DNA from: Solimonas flava DSM 18980
GTDB taxonomy: Bacteria > Pseudomonadota > Gammaproteobacteria > Nevskiales > Nevskiaceae
Direction of reading: 5' to 3'
Assembly: GCF_000426685.1 (NCBI RefSeq)
Contig: NZ_AUFV01000001.1
Span: 310,001-374,000 of the forward strand
Length of the DNA stretch: 64,000 nucleotides
The first letter of the stretch is position 1, and every line of letters starts with the position of its first letter. The notes under the pieces were generated by a model. The model was not told the DNA's origin. It made no database searches and saw nothing but the letters and a program-made list of their open reading frames with translations. Shown in pieces: positions 36,584-45,879 of the stretch. The translations under genes and the position numbers were made by a program.

Positions 36584-37857
36584 GCCGCATGCTGCTGCGC
36601 CACGCGCGCCTGATCGACGGCAGCGGCGCCGCGCCGCGCGAGGCGCAGGCGGTCCTGATCGAGGACGGCCGCATCGCGGCCGTCGCCGCCGATGCCGAAC
36701 TGGCCGGCGTCGAGGCGGCGACGGCGATCGATCTCGCCGGCCGCACGCTGCTGCCGGGCTTCATCGACTGTCATGCGCATCTGGGCGCCTACGACTACGA
36801 GCTCGAAGCGCGCATCGCCACGCCGGCCTCGCTGACGGTGATGCGCACGCTGCCGCAGCTGCGCGACACATTGGAAGCCGGCGTGACCACGGTGCGCGAA
36901 GCCGGCGGCCTCGATGCCGGCTTCCGGCTGGCGCAGGAGCAGGGCCTGATCGACAGTCCGCGTCTGCTGGTCTCGATCGTCATCCTCGCGCAGACCGGCG
37001 GCATCTGGGACATTGCCTGCGCCTCCGGGGCGAAGCTCGATCTGGCCGGCGCGATGGGCCAGGTCGTGCGCTACTGCGGCGGCGTCGAGGCCATGCGGCA
37101 GATCGCGCGCGAGCTGCTCGCCGCCGGCGCCGATCTGCTCAACATCCACACCACGAGCAGCCTGCACAAGCATCCCGAGCGCCTGCCGCACGCGATGTTC
37201 ACGCCGGCCGAGATCGCCGCGGTCGTCGAAGAGGCGCACAACGCCGGCAAGCGCGTGATGGCGCACGTCGACGGCGGGCCTGGCGTCGCCAACGCGATCC
37301 GCGCCGGCGTCGACAGCGTCGATCATCCGTACCATCTCTCCGACGCCGACATCGAGCTGCTGCTGCAGCACCGCACCTGGCTGGTGCCGACGCTGTCCTG
37401 CAACTACGGCATCGTGCGCATCGCCGAGCGCGACCCGCACGCCGGCATTCACGAAAGCTCGCTGCGCGCCGCGCGACAGCTGATCGCGATCCACACCGAA
37501 GGCTTCACGCGCGCCGTGAAGGCCGGCGTGCGGTTCGCGATGGGCTCGGATTCGTTCGGACGCTTCCAGGGCGACAATCTGTTCGAGCTGCAGCTGATGG
37601 TCGACGCCGGCTGTACGCCGATGCAGGCGATCGTCGCCGCCACCGGCGACGCGGCGCGCTGCTGCGGCCTCGAACGCGAGACCGGCACGATCGCACCGGG
37701 CAAGCGCGCCGATCTGGTCTGCGTCGATGGCGATCCGCTCGCCGACATCCGCATCCTGCAGGATCGCCGCCGGCTGTCGCTGGTGATGCAGGACGGGCGC
37801 TGCGCCGTCGACCGCCTGCGCGCGGGTCCGGACGATGGGACATGCGCCGCACGCTGA
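36580..37857 (+). CDS. Metal-dependent amidohydrolase (imidazolonepropionase/prolidase-like)
   Basis: A 425-residue amidohydrolase. GFIDCHAHL supplies the first two metal-binding histidines, HVDGGPG and DHPYHLS two more, and GSDSFG the aspartate. The position that in related prolidase-type enzymes carries the carboxylated lysine (GADxIK) reads GADLLNI, with Asn instead of Lys. It may therefore be mononuclear. No signal peptide, so cytoplasmic. The start overlaps the upstream hydrolase stop and the end overlaps the downstream start by 16 bases. Confidence 0.85.
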   Translation: MSRMLLRHARLIDGSGAAPREAQAVLIEDGRIAAVAADAELAGVEAATAIDLAGRTLLPGFIDCHAHLGAYDYELEARIATPASLTVMRTLPQLRDTLEAGVTTVREAGGLDAGFRLAQEQGLIDSPRLLVSIVILAQTGGIWDIACASGAKLDLAGAMGQVVRYCGGVEAMRQIARELLAAGADLLNIHTTSSLHKHPERLPHAMFTPAEIAAVVEEAHNAGKRVMAHVDGGPGVANAIRAGVDSVDHPYHLSDADIELLLQHRTWLVPTLSCNYGIVRIAERDPHAGIHESSLRAARQLIAIHTEGFTRAVKAGVRFAMGSDSFGRFQGDNLFELQLMVDAGCTPMQAIVAATGDAARCCGLERETGTIAPGKRADLVCVDGDPLADIRILQDRRRLSLVMQDGRCAVDRLRAGPDDGTCAAR

Positions 37858-39092
37858 GCCTCGCCGCGCTGCTCGCCGCCTGCGTCGCGGCGGCGCAGGA
37901 GACGCCGGCGCAGGTCCAGCGCTGGCATGCGCTGCGCGCGGCCTCGCCGCTGCTGCCGTTCAGCGGCGATCCCGACGAGGACGCCGCAGCGTTCCGTTAC
38001 GAAAGCCTGCACAGCAGCGAATTCATCACGACCGCGCGCATCGCCCGCGGCGGGCCGGTCGCGACGCTGCCGCCGGCGCCGCGCGCCGATATCGGCGCGG
38101 CGCGCGTGCAGACGCGGCTCGGCGAGATGACGGTCGACCGCTTCGTCGAGGCCTTCCCGATGGACGGCGTGCTGATCCTGCACCACGGCCGCATCGTCTA
38201 CGAGCGTTATCCGAAGATGCGCGCCGACGATGCGCACCTGATCTATTCGGTCTCGAAGATCGTGCCGGCGCTGCTGGTCGCGGAGCTGGTCGACCTCGGC
38301 CGTGTCGATCCGCAGCAGGGCATCGAGCGCTACATCCCGCGCCTGGCCGGCACCGACTGGGCCGGCGTGCGCGTGCAGAACATCCTCGACATGGCGTCGG
38401 GCATGCAGAAGACCGGGCTCGAGGACGAAGCCTGGGAGGACGAATTCTGGGCGAGCATGATGGGCCGGCGGCCGGGTTCGACCTACGACGAAATCGCGGC
38501 GATGAAGCGCGATCCGCAGATCCCGCAGGGCACCGACTTCGAGTACGGCACGCAGAACACCTTCGTGCTCGCCTGGCTGGTCGAGACGCTGTGGGACCGC
38601 CCGTTCACCGACGTCGTCAGCGAACGCCTGTGGCAGCGCATCGGCGCTGAACATGACGCCGACGCCGGCGTATCGCCTGACGGCGCGCCGCATCCGCGGC
38701 TGGCGATGACGCTGCGCGATCTCGGCCGTCTCGGCCTGCTTTACACGCCGAGCTGGCGCCGGGTCGCGTCGCGGCCGCTGGTGTCGGCGGCGGCGCTGCA
38801 CCGCATGCAGTTCGAGGGGCGGCCGGCCTTGCTCAAGGGCATCGAGGTCGAGCTCAACGAACGCTCGTTCCCCGGTTCGAGGATCGACCACAACGGCTGG
38901 CAGTGGGACGCGGTGTTCCCGGATGGCACGCTATGGAAGAGCGGCTTCGGCGGGCAGGGGCTGATGGTGTCGCCGAAGCGCGATCTGGTGGTGGCGTTCT
39001 TCGGCTCCTGGCCCGCGACCGGCCGTCCGGAATACAACCGCTTCCAGTGGCTCGCGCGCCAGCTCGTCGAGCGCGGGTATTTCGACCGGTGA
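37842..39092 (+). CDS. NylB-like serine hydrolase, first of a tandem pair
   Basis: A 416-residue serine hydrolase with a beta-lactamase fold. A short signal peptide (LSLAALLAACVAAAQ) is followed by the SxxK motif S136-K139 (YSVSKIV). FEYGTQNTFVLAW carries the second-motif tyrosine. The run GVLILHHGRIVYERYPKM...LIYSVSK...LVDLGRVDP...YIPRLAG closely follows 6-aminohexanoate-dimer hydrolase (NylB) and its esterase relatives. It may cleave a linear amide or ester. The next gene encodes a strongly similar protein, so the pair arose by tandem duplication. The LAAC could also be a lipobox, giving a lipoprotein. Confidence 0.85.
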   Translation: MRRTLSLAALLAACVAAAQETPAQVQRWHALRAASPLLPFSGDPDEDAAAFRYESLHSSEFITTARIARGGPVATLPPAPRADIGAARVQTRLGEMTVDRFVEAFPMDGVLILHHGRIVYERYPKMRADDAHLIYSVSKIVPALLVAELVDLGRVDPQQGIERYIPRLAGTDWAGVRVQNILDMASGMQKTGLEDEAWEDEFWASMMGRRPGSTYDEIAAMKRDPQIPQGTDFEYGTQNTFVLAWLVETLWDRPFTDVVSERLWQRIGAEHDADAGVSPDGAPHPRLAMTLRDLGRLGLLYTPSWRRVASRPLVSAAALHRMQFEGRPALLKGIEVELNERSFPGSRIDHNGWQWDAVFPDGTLWKSGFGGQGLMVSPKRDLVVAFFGSWPATGRPEYNRFQWLARQLVERGYFDR

Positions 39093-40390
39093 AGCGCTCC
39101 GCACCCGGCGCTCTGCTGTGCGCGGCGCTGCTCGCCGGCTGCGCCGGCGCGCCGGCCGTGGTGCAGGCGCCGCCGACCGATCTGGCGACGGCGCAGCGCG
39201 ACATCGCGGCGATCAAGGCGGCGCCGCTCAAGCCCGGCAGCGGCCACGACGTGCGCGACGCCGCGGCCTTCCGCTACGAGAACCTGCACGCGCCGATGTT
39301 CACGCCGAGCGCGCGCATCGCGCGCGGCGGGCCGGTCTCGACGCTGCCGTTCGCGCTGCGCCCGGAGATCGGCCGGACGCCGGTGCAGACGCGGCTCGGT
39401 GCGATGACGGTCGACCGCTTCGTCGATGCGTTCCCGATGGACGGGGTGCTGATGATTCAGCACGGCCGCGTCGTCTACGAGCGCTACCCGCGGATGCGCG
39501 CCGACGATCTGCACCAGCTGTATTCGGTATCGAAGCTCGTGATCGCGCTGCTGGTCGCCGAACTGGTCGACGCCGGCCGTGTCGAGCCGCAGCTCGGCAT
39601 CGAACATTACGTGCCGGCGCTGGCGGACAGCGACTGGGCCGGCGTGAGCGTGCAGAACATCCTCGACATGGCGTCGGGCATGCAGAAGACCGGCCTCGAG
39701 GAAGAGGCCTGGGAGGCCGAGTTCTGGGCCAGCGCCTACGGGCGCCTGCCGCCGTCGCCGTACGCGCTGATCGCGGCGATGCGCCGCGATCCGGCGCTGC
39801 CGCAGGGTGCCGACTTCGAATATGCGACGCGCAACACCTTCGTGCTCGCCTGGCTGCTCGAATCGGTCTGGCGGCAGCCGCTGGCCGAGATCGTCAGCGC
39901 GCGGCTGTGGCAGCGCATCGGCGCCGACCACGACGCCTACATGGGCATTTCACCGAGCGGAGCGCCGCATACCGAGTTCTCGATGACGCTGCGCGACCTC
40001 GGTCGCCTCGGCATGCTCTACACGCCGAGCGCCGCCAACATCAGCGTGCCGGCGCTGGTGTCGAAGGCGACGCTGCGCCGCATGCAGCGCGGTGGCCGTC
40101 CCGAGCTGCTGCGCGGCATCGAGCACGAACAGAACGCGCGCGGTTTCGACGGCGAAGCCGTCGACCACAACGGCTGGCAGTGGGACGCGGTATTCGCCGA
40201 CGGCACGCTATGGAAGAGCGGCTACGCAGGACAGGGTCTGCTCGTGTCGCCGGCGCACGATCTGGTGATCGCCTTCTTCAGCTCCTGGCCGGCGATGGAC
40301 CGCCAGGACTACAACCGCTTTCAGGGCGTCGCGCGCCAGCTGATCCGTGCCGGCGTGTTCGGCGCGCCCGATGCCCCATCCCCGACTTGA
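39089..40390 (+). CDS. NylB-like serine hydrolase, second of a tandem pair, probable lipoprotein
   Basis: 433 residues from a GTG that overlaps the previous stop. The N-terminus GALLCAALLAGCAGAP ends in a lipobox (LAGC), so the mature protein is probably membrane-anchored. The SxxK motif is LYSVSKLV and the second-motif tyrosine is in FEYATRNTFVLAW. It shares long blocks with the preceding hydrolase (MTVDRFV.AFPMDGVL, NILDMASGMQKTGLE, HNGWQWDAVF, DGTLWKSG). Different N-termini suggest the two copies act in different places or have split substrates. Confidence 0.86.
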   Translation: MKRSAPGALLCAALLAGCAGAPAVVQAPPTDLATAQRDIAAIKAAPLKPGSGHDVRDAAAFRYENLHAPMFTPSARIARGGPVSTLPFALRPEIGRTPVQTRLGAMTVDRFVDAFPMDGVLMIQHGRVVYERYPRMRADDLHQLYSVSKLVIALLVAELVDAGRVEPQLGIEHYVPALADSDWAGVSVQNILDMASGMQKTGLEEEAWEAEFWASAYGRLPPSPYALIAAMRRDPALPQGADFEYATRNTFVLAWLLESVWRQPLAEIVSARLWQRIGADHDAYMGISPSGAPHTEFSMTLRDLGRLGMLYTPSAANISVPALVSKATLRRMQRGGRPELLRGIEHEQNARGFDGEAVDHNGWQWDAVFADGTLWKSGYAGQGLLVSPAHDLVIAFFSSWPAMDRQDYNRFQGVARQLIRAGVFGAPDAPSPT

Positions 40391-41587
40391 ATGGAGACCC
40401 CCGCCGTGCGCGATCTTTCCCGCTTGCCGTTTCCCGCCGATGAATACCGGGAGCGCCAGCGCCGCGCGCGCGCCGAGATGGCGGCGCGCGGCATCGAACT
40501 GCTGTACGTGACGAGCCCGCCGAACATCCAGTACCTCACCGGCTACGAGGCGATCTGGTTCCCGAACCGCCTGCCGGTCGGCGTGCTGATCGACGTGGCG
40601 CGCGACGACACGCTGTTCTTCGACTGGAAGCGGCATGAGCCCTACGTCAGCACCAGCGTGTTCTGCGACGAGGCACGCTATTTCCAGTACGGCGAATCGG
40701 CGCGCGTCGTCTGCGAGGCGGTCGCCGCCCGCGGCCGCGCGCACGCGCGCATCGCGCTGGAGCAGTTCAGCCTCAATCCGTCGGCGCCGGTGATGACGGC
40801 GCTCGGCGACGCGCTGCGCGCGCAGGGCGCGACGCTGCTGTCCGGCGACTGGGTCATCGACCGCCTGCGCCTCTACAAGTCACCGGCCGAGATTGCCTGC
40901 GTGCGTCGCGCTGCGGCGATCGCCGACCGCGCGATGCTGCGCCTGCGCGATCGCCTCAAGCCGGGTCTCAGCGAAGCCGAGGTCTCGGCGCTGCTGAACC
41001 TGCTGCTGGCCGAGGAGGGCAGCGAACCGGCGGCGACCCAGCCGCTGGTCAATTCGGGACCGACCGCCTGGGTCGACGTGCACGCGTTTCCGTCGCAGCG
41101 CCGCCTGCAGGCCGGCGACGTGATCTCGGTCGACTGCTGCGCGGTCGTTCACCGCTACCACGCGAATCTGCAGCGCACCTTCGTGCTCGGGCCGTCGTCG
41201 ACCAAGGCGCGGGCGATGATCGCGGCGGCAGCCGGCAGCATCGACGTGCTTTGCCGCGAGGCGCGGCTCGGCGAGGGGCCGGAGCGCGCCGCCGCCGCCG
41301 CGGTCGCCTACGTGCGCGAGCGCGTTCCGGCCGAGAACATCTGGTGGGTGGGCGGCTACGCGCTCGGTCTCGGCTCGCCGCCGAGCTGGGTCGGCCACAC
41401 CTATCTGGCCAACGACGGCGAGGAGCGCTGTGAGCTGCGCGAGGGCTACGTGTCGAACTACGAGAACGTTTTCTTCGACGAGGCAGAAGGTTTCGAGGCC
41501 GGTTACATCGATACCGTGGTGATGACCCGTGACGGACTCGAAGCCCTGTCGAAGATTCCGCGCGCGCTGCTCGAGGTGCCGCTGTGA
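40391..41587 (+). CDS. M24-family (creatinase/Xaa-Pro dipeptidase-like) hydrolase with altered metal ligands
   Basis: A 398-residue pita-bread-fold protein starting directly after the previous stop. The N-terminal domain has YVTSPPNIQYLTGYEA. In the catalytic domain the usual DxG...D metal pair reads VDCCAVVHRYHANLQRTF, so the second Asp is Asn. The usual GHGIG histidine block reads GGYALGLGSPPSW. The ectoine hydrolase DoeA, as I recall it, has a similar GYxxGLGxPP segment, and creatinase works without metal, so a non-metallic C-N hydrolase is plausible. It is the last enzyme gene before the IclR regulator. Confidence 0.83.
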   Translation: METPAVRDLSRLPFPADEYRERQRRARAEMAARGIELLYVTSPPNIQYLTGYEAIWFPNRLPVGVLIDVARDDTLFFDWKRHEPYVSTSVFCDEARYFQYGESARVVCEAVAARGRAHARIALEQFSLNPSAPVMTALGDALRAQGATLLSGDWVIDRLRLYKSPAEIACVRRAAAIADRAMLRLRDRLKPGLSEAEVSALLNLLLAEEGSEPAATQPLVNSGPTAWVDVHAFPSQRRLQAGDVISVDCCAVVHRYHANLQRTFVLGPSSTKARAMIAAAAGSIDVLCREARLGEGPERAAAAAVAYVRERVPAENIWWVGGYALGLGSPPSWVGHTYLANDGEERCELREGYVSNYENVFFDEAEGFEAGYIDTVVMTRDGLEALSKIPRALLEVPL

Positions 41588-41765
41588 GCGGCCCGGCGCC
41601 GAGCCTTCGCTTGCTGTCTTTCGTAGACAAAAGCGCGATGTTTCGCTTGTGAGCGATGGGTCGATCTCCTACCATTTCCCGTCATACGGATGACAGCGAG
41701 AAGAGGGGCGGGCATGGAGCCTGCGCTCCGCTGTAGCGTCTGCGCGAACCCACAGAGTGCGAGCC

Positions 41766-42587
41766 ATGGATGATGCGGTAGCAGAGACAGACGACCAGCA
41801 GAGCGGCAACACCCCGCCGCCGGATTTTGTCGGTTCGGTCGCGCATGGTCTGGCGGTGTTGCGTTCGTTCGATCACGACCATTTCCAGATGACGCTGTCC
41901 GAGGTTTCGGCGCGGACCGGCATGACGCGCGCCGGCGCGCGCCGCTACCTGCTGACGCTCGCGCACCTCGGCTACGTCGAGCAGAACGGGCGCCTGTTCC
42001 GCTTGACGCCGAAGGTGCTCGAGCTGGGCTATGCCTTCATGTCGACGATGCCGCTGGCCGACACCGCGCAGCCGTACCTCGACCGTCTGACGCGGGAGAC
42101 CGGCGAGGTTTCGGCGATCGCCGTGCTCGACGGCCGCGAAGTCGTCCACCTGGCGGTGGCGACGCCGGCGCAGCGTCAGCTGCTGCCGAAAGTCACCATC
42201 GGTCGCCGTTTCAATGCGCTATACAACTCGACCGGCCGCGTGCTGATCGCCTGTGGCGACGACAAGCCGCTCGAACAGCAGCTCAGCGGCGCCAAGCTCG
42301 CCAAGGTCACGTCGTGGAGCATCGACAGCAAGGCAGCGCTGCTCGAGGAGCTGCGTCGCGTGCGCCAGCAGCAGTATGCGATCGTCGATCAGGAAAGCGA
42401 GGAAGGCCTGCGTTCACTGGCGGTGCCGATCCGCAACAAGCAGGGACGTCCGGTCGCGGCGATCAACATCATCACCAACGTCGCCACGGTGCCGCGCGAG
42501 GAGCTGACCGACAAGCTGCTGCCGGCGCTGCAGCAGTCGGCGCGCGAGCTGTCGCTCGCGCTCGGTTCGCAGACCTCGGCGCTGTAA
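41766..42587 (+). CDS. IclR-family transcriptional regulator
   Basis: A 273-residue IclR regulator. The winged helix-turn-helix is MTLSEVSARTGMTRAGARRYLLT, and the effector domain has FNALYNSTGRVLIA and YAIVDQESEEGLRSLAVPIRN. It resembles the PcaR-like protein at 8.5 kb but the N-terminal tail differs. It closes the plus-strand TonB operon after a 178-bp gap and is the most economical candidate for the TTCGTAT operators at four promoters. That link is inference. The start could also be the GTG three codons earlier; neither has a good ribosome binding site. Confidence 0.88.
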   Translation: MDDAVAETDDQQSGNTPPPDFVGSVAHGLAVLRSFDHDHFQMTLSEVSARTGMTRAGARRYLLTLAHLGYVEQNGRLFRLTPKVLELGYAFMSTMPLADTAQPYLDRLTRETGEVSAIAVLDGREVVHLAVATPAQRQLLPKVTIGRRFNALYNSTGRVLIACGDDKPLEQQLSGAKLAKVTSWSIDSKAALLEELRRVRQQQYAIVDQESEEGLRSLAVPIRNKQGRPVAAINIITNVATVPREELTDKLLPALQQSARELSLALGSQTSAL

Positions 42588-42611
42588 GTCAGCTCAAGAG
42601 GCTGAAAAGAA

Positions 42612-42643
42612 GGGGGCGGACCGGCGGGTCCGCCCCCTTTTTT
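42612..42643. terminator. Strong bidirectional intrinsic terminator
   Basis: A perfect 11-bp GC-rich stem (GGGGGCGGACC and complement) with a 4-nt GGCG loop is followed by TTTTTT on the plus strand. The AAAAGAA just before it gives a T-rich tail on the minus strand. It lies between the IclR gene and the convergent isochorismatase-type gene and would stop both operons. Confidence 0.92.
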
Positions 42644-42652
42644 GCCGGCGCT

Positions 42653-43237
42653 TCAGCGGCCCGTGATCGCCTCGACGACTTCGGCCTCGGTCACCAGCGC
42701 GTCGCGCTGCAGATAGGCGATCGCTTCGAGCGCCGCCTCGTGCGCGCGCAGCGACGAGCCGCCGACCAGATCGCGGATGACCTTGATGTGATAGTCGTGC
42801 TGATGCGCATCGACGGCGGTGTAGTGGATGCAGACGTCGGTGAGGCCGCCGACCATCAGCAGCGTCGAGGCCTTGTAGGCTTTCAGCACGATCTCGAGCT
42901 CGGTGCCGAAGAACGCCGAGTAGCGGCGCTTGCGGATCACGAACTCCTCCGGCGTCGGTTCGATGCCGACCGCCAGCTGCGTGCGCTCATCGTTCTCGGC
43001 GCAGTGCGGGCCTTCGGCGCCGTCCAGTTCGCGGCCGATGTCGATCATCGACGGCTTGTGCACTTCCTGAATGAAGACGACCGGCACGCCCTTGGCGCGA
43101 CACAGGCCGATCAGGCTGATGACGCGCGGCAGGCGCTGTTCGGCGCCGCCCATCTTGGGAATGCCGCCGGCGCCGCCGCCGCGACCGATGCCCTGAATGT
43201 CGACGACGACGAGAACCGGGTTGCCGATGATGTCCAT
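42653..43237 (-). CDS. Isochorismatase-type cysteine hydrolase
   Basis: A 194-residue cysteine hydrolase. The catalytic triad is visible as D in VVVDIQ, K in RKRRYSAF and C in GGLTDVCIHYTAVDA. The start is the ATG after AAGGAG. Family members hydrolyse amides, carbamates or vinyl ethers. It is a clear paralogue of the protein encoded near 48 kb (shared ELDG, IRKRRYS.FFGTELEI and HYT.VDAH blocks). The two bracket the minus-strand operon. It is the last gene before the terminator. Confidence 0.88.
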   Translation of the reverse strand: MDIIGNPVLVVVDIQGIGRGGGAGGIPKMGGAEQRLPRVISLIGLCRAKGVPVVFIQEVHKPSMIDIGRELDGAEGPHCAENDERTQLAVGIEPTPEEFVIRKRRYSAFFGTELEIVLKAYKASTLLMVGGLTDVCIHYTAVDAHQHDYHIKVIRDLVGGSSLRAHEAALEAIAYLQRDALVTEAEVVEAITGR

Positions 43238-43302
43238 CTGTACTCCTTGAACGTGGGGGATGGCGCGCGTCGCGCGCCGGTGCTGGGGGAAGCGCGCCGG
43301 CG

Positions 43303-44580
43303 CTAGTCGGCGATCTTCTTCTTGTCCCTGGGTTTCTGCAGCGGGCCTGGCGGGCGCAGGCGCGCGCAGTTGCCGGCGACGGGCTCGCCGGCGAGCAGGC
43401 GCCGTGCGAACGGCAGCGAATCCTTGAGCGAGAGATTGACCGTGCTGTGATGGGTCTCGCCGGGGTAGTAATGCCACTCGACCGTCGTGCCGGCCGTGCA
43501 CATCGCCGAAATGAAGTTGTACTGCTGCGCGGTCCCGGCCATCGCGTCGGCGAGGCCGGTGGCGGTGAACACCGGCGTGGCGATGTGCGCGCGCGGGAAC
43601 GACTGCGCGCGCGCCGCGTCGTCCTCGATGGCGGCGACGCTCTTGCGGTACATCTTCGCCGCCGAAAGATCGCCGGCCTTGGCGACGCGCATCGCGTCGC
43701 GGAAGCAGCCGCTGCGCACGGTGTCGAGCAGCGGGCGGCCGGCGTCGGACATGTAGTCGTCGGCGTCGAGCTGCGGATGCAGGGACGTGCCGGTGCCGAG
43801 CAGGTAGAGCATCGCGAACGCGGCGTCGACGTAGTCCGGGTCGGCGTACGGCGGCACCGGAACCTGCGGCGCCTTGCCGGGCGCCGCGGTGTCGACGACG
43901 AGGCCGGTGGCGATCGTGCCGAGTACCCGTACGTCCGGCGCGTAGTCGGGGGCCAGCAGCGCGGCCCCGAGTGCGGCGCCGGAGCCCTGCGACTGCCCAG
44001 CGAGGATCACGCGGTTGGCGAGCCGGCCCGGGTAGGCGCGCAGCGCGGCACGCAAGCCGTCGAGGATGCTGTAGCCCTCGGGCCGGTACAGCAGGTACGG
44101 GTGCGGGCCGGGGGTGCCGAGGCCCTGATAGTCGCTGGCGACGACCGCGTAGCCTTCGCCGAGCCAGGCGTTCAGATAAGCGGCGCGTTCCTCGGACGGT
44201 CCGGTCCACGACGGCGCGCAGACGTCGGCGACCCCGACCGTGCCATGCGCCCAGCCGAGGATCGGCCAGCCGCCGGCGGGTGGTTCGCCCTTGGGCAGAT
44301 AGACGACACCGGACACCACGATCGGCGTCTTGCCGTCGAGTCCGTCGGTCGAGCTGTACAGCATGCGCTCGGCGGACGACGCGCCGGCGATGCGCTGTTC
44401 GGGCGGCGGCGTTTCGCGTTTGAGCACGATGCCGGGTTCGGCGGGAATCCCGGCGTCCCAGCGATAGAGATCGGAGACGCCGCCGTCGCCGAACTCGGCG
44501 GCGACCGCTGGCGGCTGCGTCGCCGCGGCGGCGAGGGAGAATAGCGCGGCCGTGCAGAGCAGCAGGGGCAGTGTTTTCAC
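43303..44580 (-). CDS. Secretory-lipase-family alpha/beta hydrolase, copy 1
   Basis: 425 residues from a GTG that overlaps the upstream stop (GTGA). A signal peptide (LPLLLCTAALFSLAAAA) precedes the mature enzyme. It shows WAHGTVGVADVCAPS, the nucleophile elbow GQSQGSGAALG, and a late YYPGETHHS histidine. TGLADAM may hold the acid. The fold matches the secretory lipase (LIP) family, which cleaves esters. Next to it is a paralogue of nearly the same length. It probably acts in the periplasm on the ligand of the minus-strand TonB receptor. Confidence 0.87.
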   Translation of the reverse strand: MKTLPLLLCTAALFSLAAAATQPPAVAAEFGDGGVSDLYRWDAGIPAEPGIVLKRETPPPEQRIAGASSAERMLYSSTDGLDGKTPIVVSGVVYLPKGEPPAGGWPILGWAHGTVGVADVCAPSWTGPSEERAAYLNAWLGEGYAVVASDYQGLGTPGPHPYLLYRPEGYSILDGLRAALRAYPGRLANRVILAGQSQGSGAALGAALLAPDYAPDVRVLGTIATGLVVDTAAPGKAPQVPVPPYADPDYVDAAFAMLYLLGTGTSLHPQLDADDYMSDAGRPLLDTVRSGCFRDAMRVAKAGDLSAAKMYRKSVAAIEDDAARAQSFPRAHIATPVFTATGLADAMAGTAQQYNFISAMCTAGTTVEWHYYPGETHHSTVNLSLKDSLPFARRLLAGEPVAGNCARLRPPGPLQKPRDKKKIAD

Positions 44581-45845
44581 GGGACATCTCCGAGCGTGCT
44601 GGTGCCGGCATCGGCTTGCGGTGTTTGCAGCGCGGCACAACGGTCGGAGCCGACGTCGCCGGCGAGCCGCCGGTCGGCGAACGCGAGTGCGTCCGGCAGC
44701 GATGTGAGGACGGCGCCGTTGTGCGTTTCGCCGGGATAGTAGTGCCAGTCGACTCGCGTGCCCGCGTGGCACATCGCCGAGATGAAGTTGTACTGCATCG
44801 ATGGTGGCGCGTCGTGATCGGCGAGCCCGGTAACGGTGAACACGGGCTGCTTCAGGTGTACGGCGGGGAACTGTCCGCGTTCGACGATTTCGTCGATCAG
44901 TGCCGGATAGGCCGGCGTGTAGGCTTTGTCGATCGACAGCTGCAGGCGTGTCGACAGCTCGACCATCTCTGGCAGGCAGCCGCGCTGCGCAGAAGCGAGC
45001 AACGGCCGGCCGGCGGCGGTGACGTACTGGTGCGGATCGAGACCCGGATGCATCGCGGTGGCGTCGCCGATCAGAAACAGCATCACGAATGCGGCGTCGA
45101 CGGCGTCGTAATCGGAGCCCCATTCGTGCGGCGGCAGCTGCGGCGCGTCGCCCGGATCGCGTGCCTGTGCGACCAGACCGGTCGCCACCGTGCCGAGGAT
45201 CTGCAACTCGGGCGCGTAGTCAGGCGCCAGCAGCGCAGCACCGAGTGCTGCGCCCGATCCCTGCGAATGACCGCCGACGATGACGCGATTGCTCAGCGTG
45301 CGAGGATAGGCGTGCAGCGCCGCGCGTGCGATGTCGAGTACGCCGTAGGCTTCCGGCCGGTACAGCAGATACGGATGCGGCCCCGGCACGCCGAGGCCCT
45401 GGTAGTCGGTGGCGACCACGGCGTAGCCGCGCGCCAGCCAGGCATCGATCAGCTGCAGGCGTGACATCGGCGGCGTCATCCACGACGGAGCGCAGACATT
45501 GGCGGCACCGGTGGTGCCGTGTGCCCAGCTCAGCAGCGGCCAGCCACCACGCGGTCTGGCGCCCGTCGGCAGATAAAGGACACCGGAGACGGCGACCGGC
45601 GCTTTGCCGTCGATGCCGTCGGTGGAGCTGTACAGCACGCGCTCGGCGACTGCCGCGTGCGCGACGCGATGTGCCGCTGGCAGCGGTTCATGACGCAGAA
45701 GAAGACCGGGCGTCGTCGGCACTGAGGACGTCCACGCATAGAACGCGGAGACGCCGCCGTCACCGACCGATGCGGCGGGCCGGTCGGCGGCGTGGGCGAA
45801 GGCCGGCAAGGCACAGGCTGCCGCGAGCAGCAGGAAGCGGAACAT
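44577..45845 (-). CDS. Secretory-lipase-family alpha/beta hydrolase, copy 2
   Basis: A 422-residue exported hydrolase. The signal peptide is FRFLLLAAACALPAFAHA, the elbow GGHSQGSGAALG and the late histidine YYPGETHNG. It shares most blocks with copy 1 (DYQGLG.PGPHPYLLYRPE, GAALLAPDYAP, QYNFISAMC.AGT), so the two are tandem duplicates. Both keep their catalytic serine and histidine, so both should be active. The substrate is unknown. Confidence 0.87.
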   Translation of the reverse strand: MFRFLLLAAACALPAFAHAADRPAASVGDGGVSAFYAWTSSVPTTPGLLLRHEPLPAAHRVAHAAVAERVLYSSTDGIDGKAPVAVSGVLYLPTGARPRGGWPLLSWAHGTTGAANVCAPSWMTPPMSRLQLIDAWLARGYAVVATDYQGLGVPGPHPYLLYRPEAYGVLDIARAALHAYPRTLSNRVIVGGHSQGSGAALGAALLAPDYAPELQILGTVATGLVAQARDPGDAPQLPPHEWGSDYDAVDAAFVMLFLIGDATAMHPGLDPHQYVTAAGRPLLASAQRGCLPEMVELSTRLQLSIDKAYTPAYPALIDEIVERGQFPAVHLKQPVFTVTGLADHDAPPSMQYNFISAMCHAGTRVDWHYYPGETHNGAVLTSLPDALAFADRRLAGDVGSDRCAALQTPQADAGTSTLGDVP

Positions 45846-45879
45846 GGGGGCGATTTTTCCGTCGGGAGCCGGGCGGATT

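Noticed and set aside
35408-40390. Beta-lactam resistance genes
   Set aside because: The three SxxK hydrolases have the fold, but the two tandem copies follow NylB-type esterases/amidases and all lie in a catabolic operon. Resistance would be an over-call.
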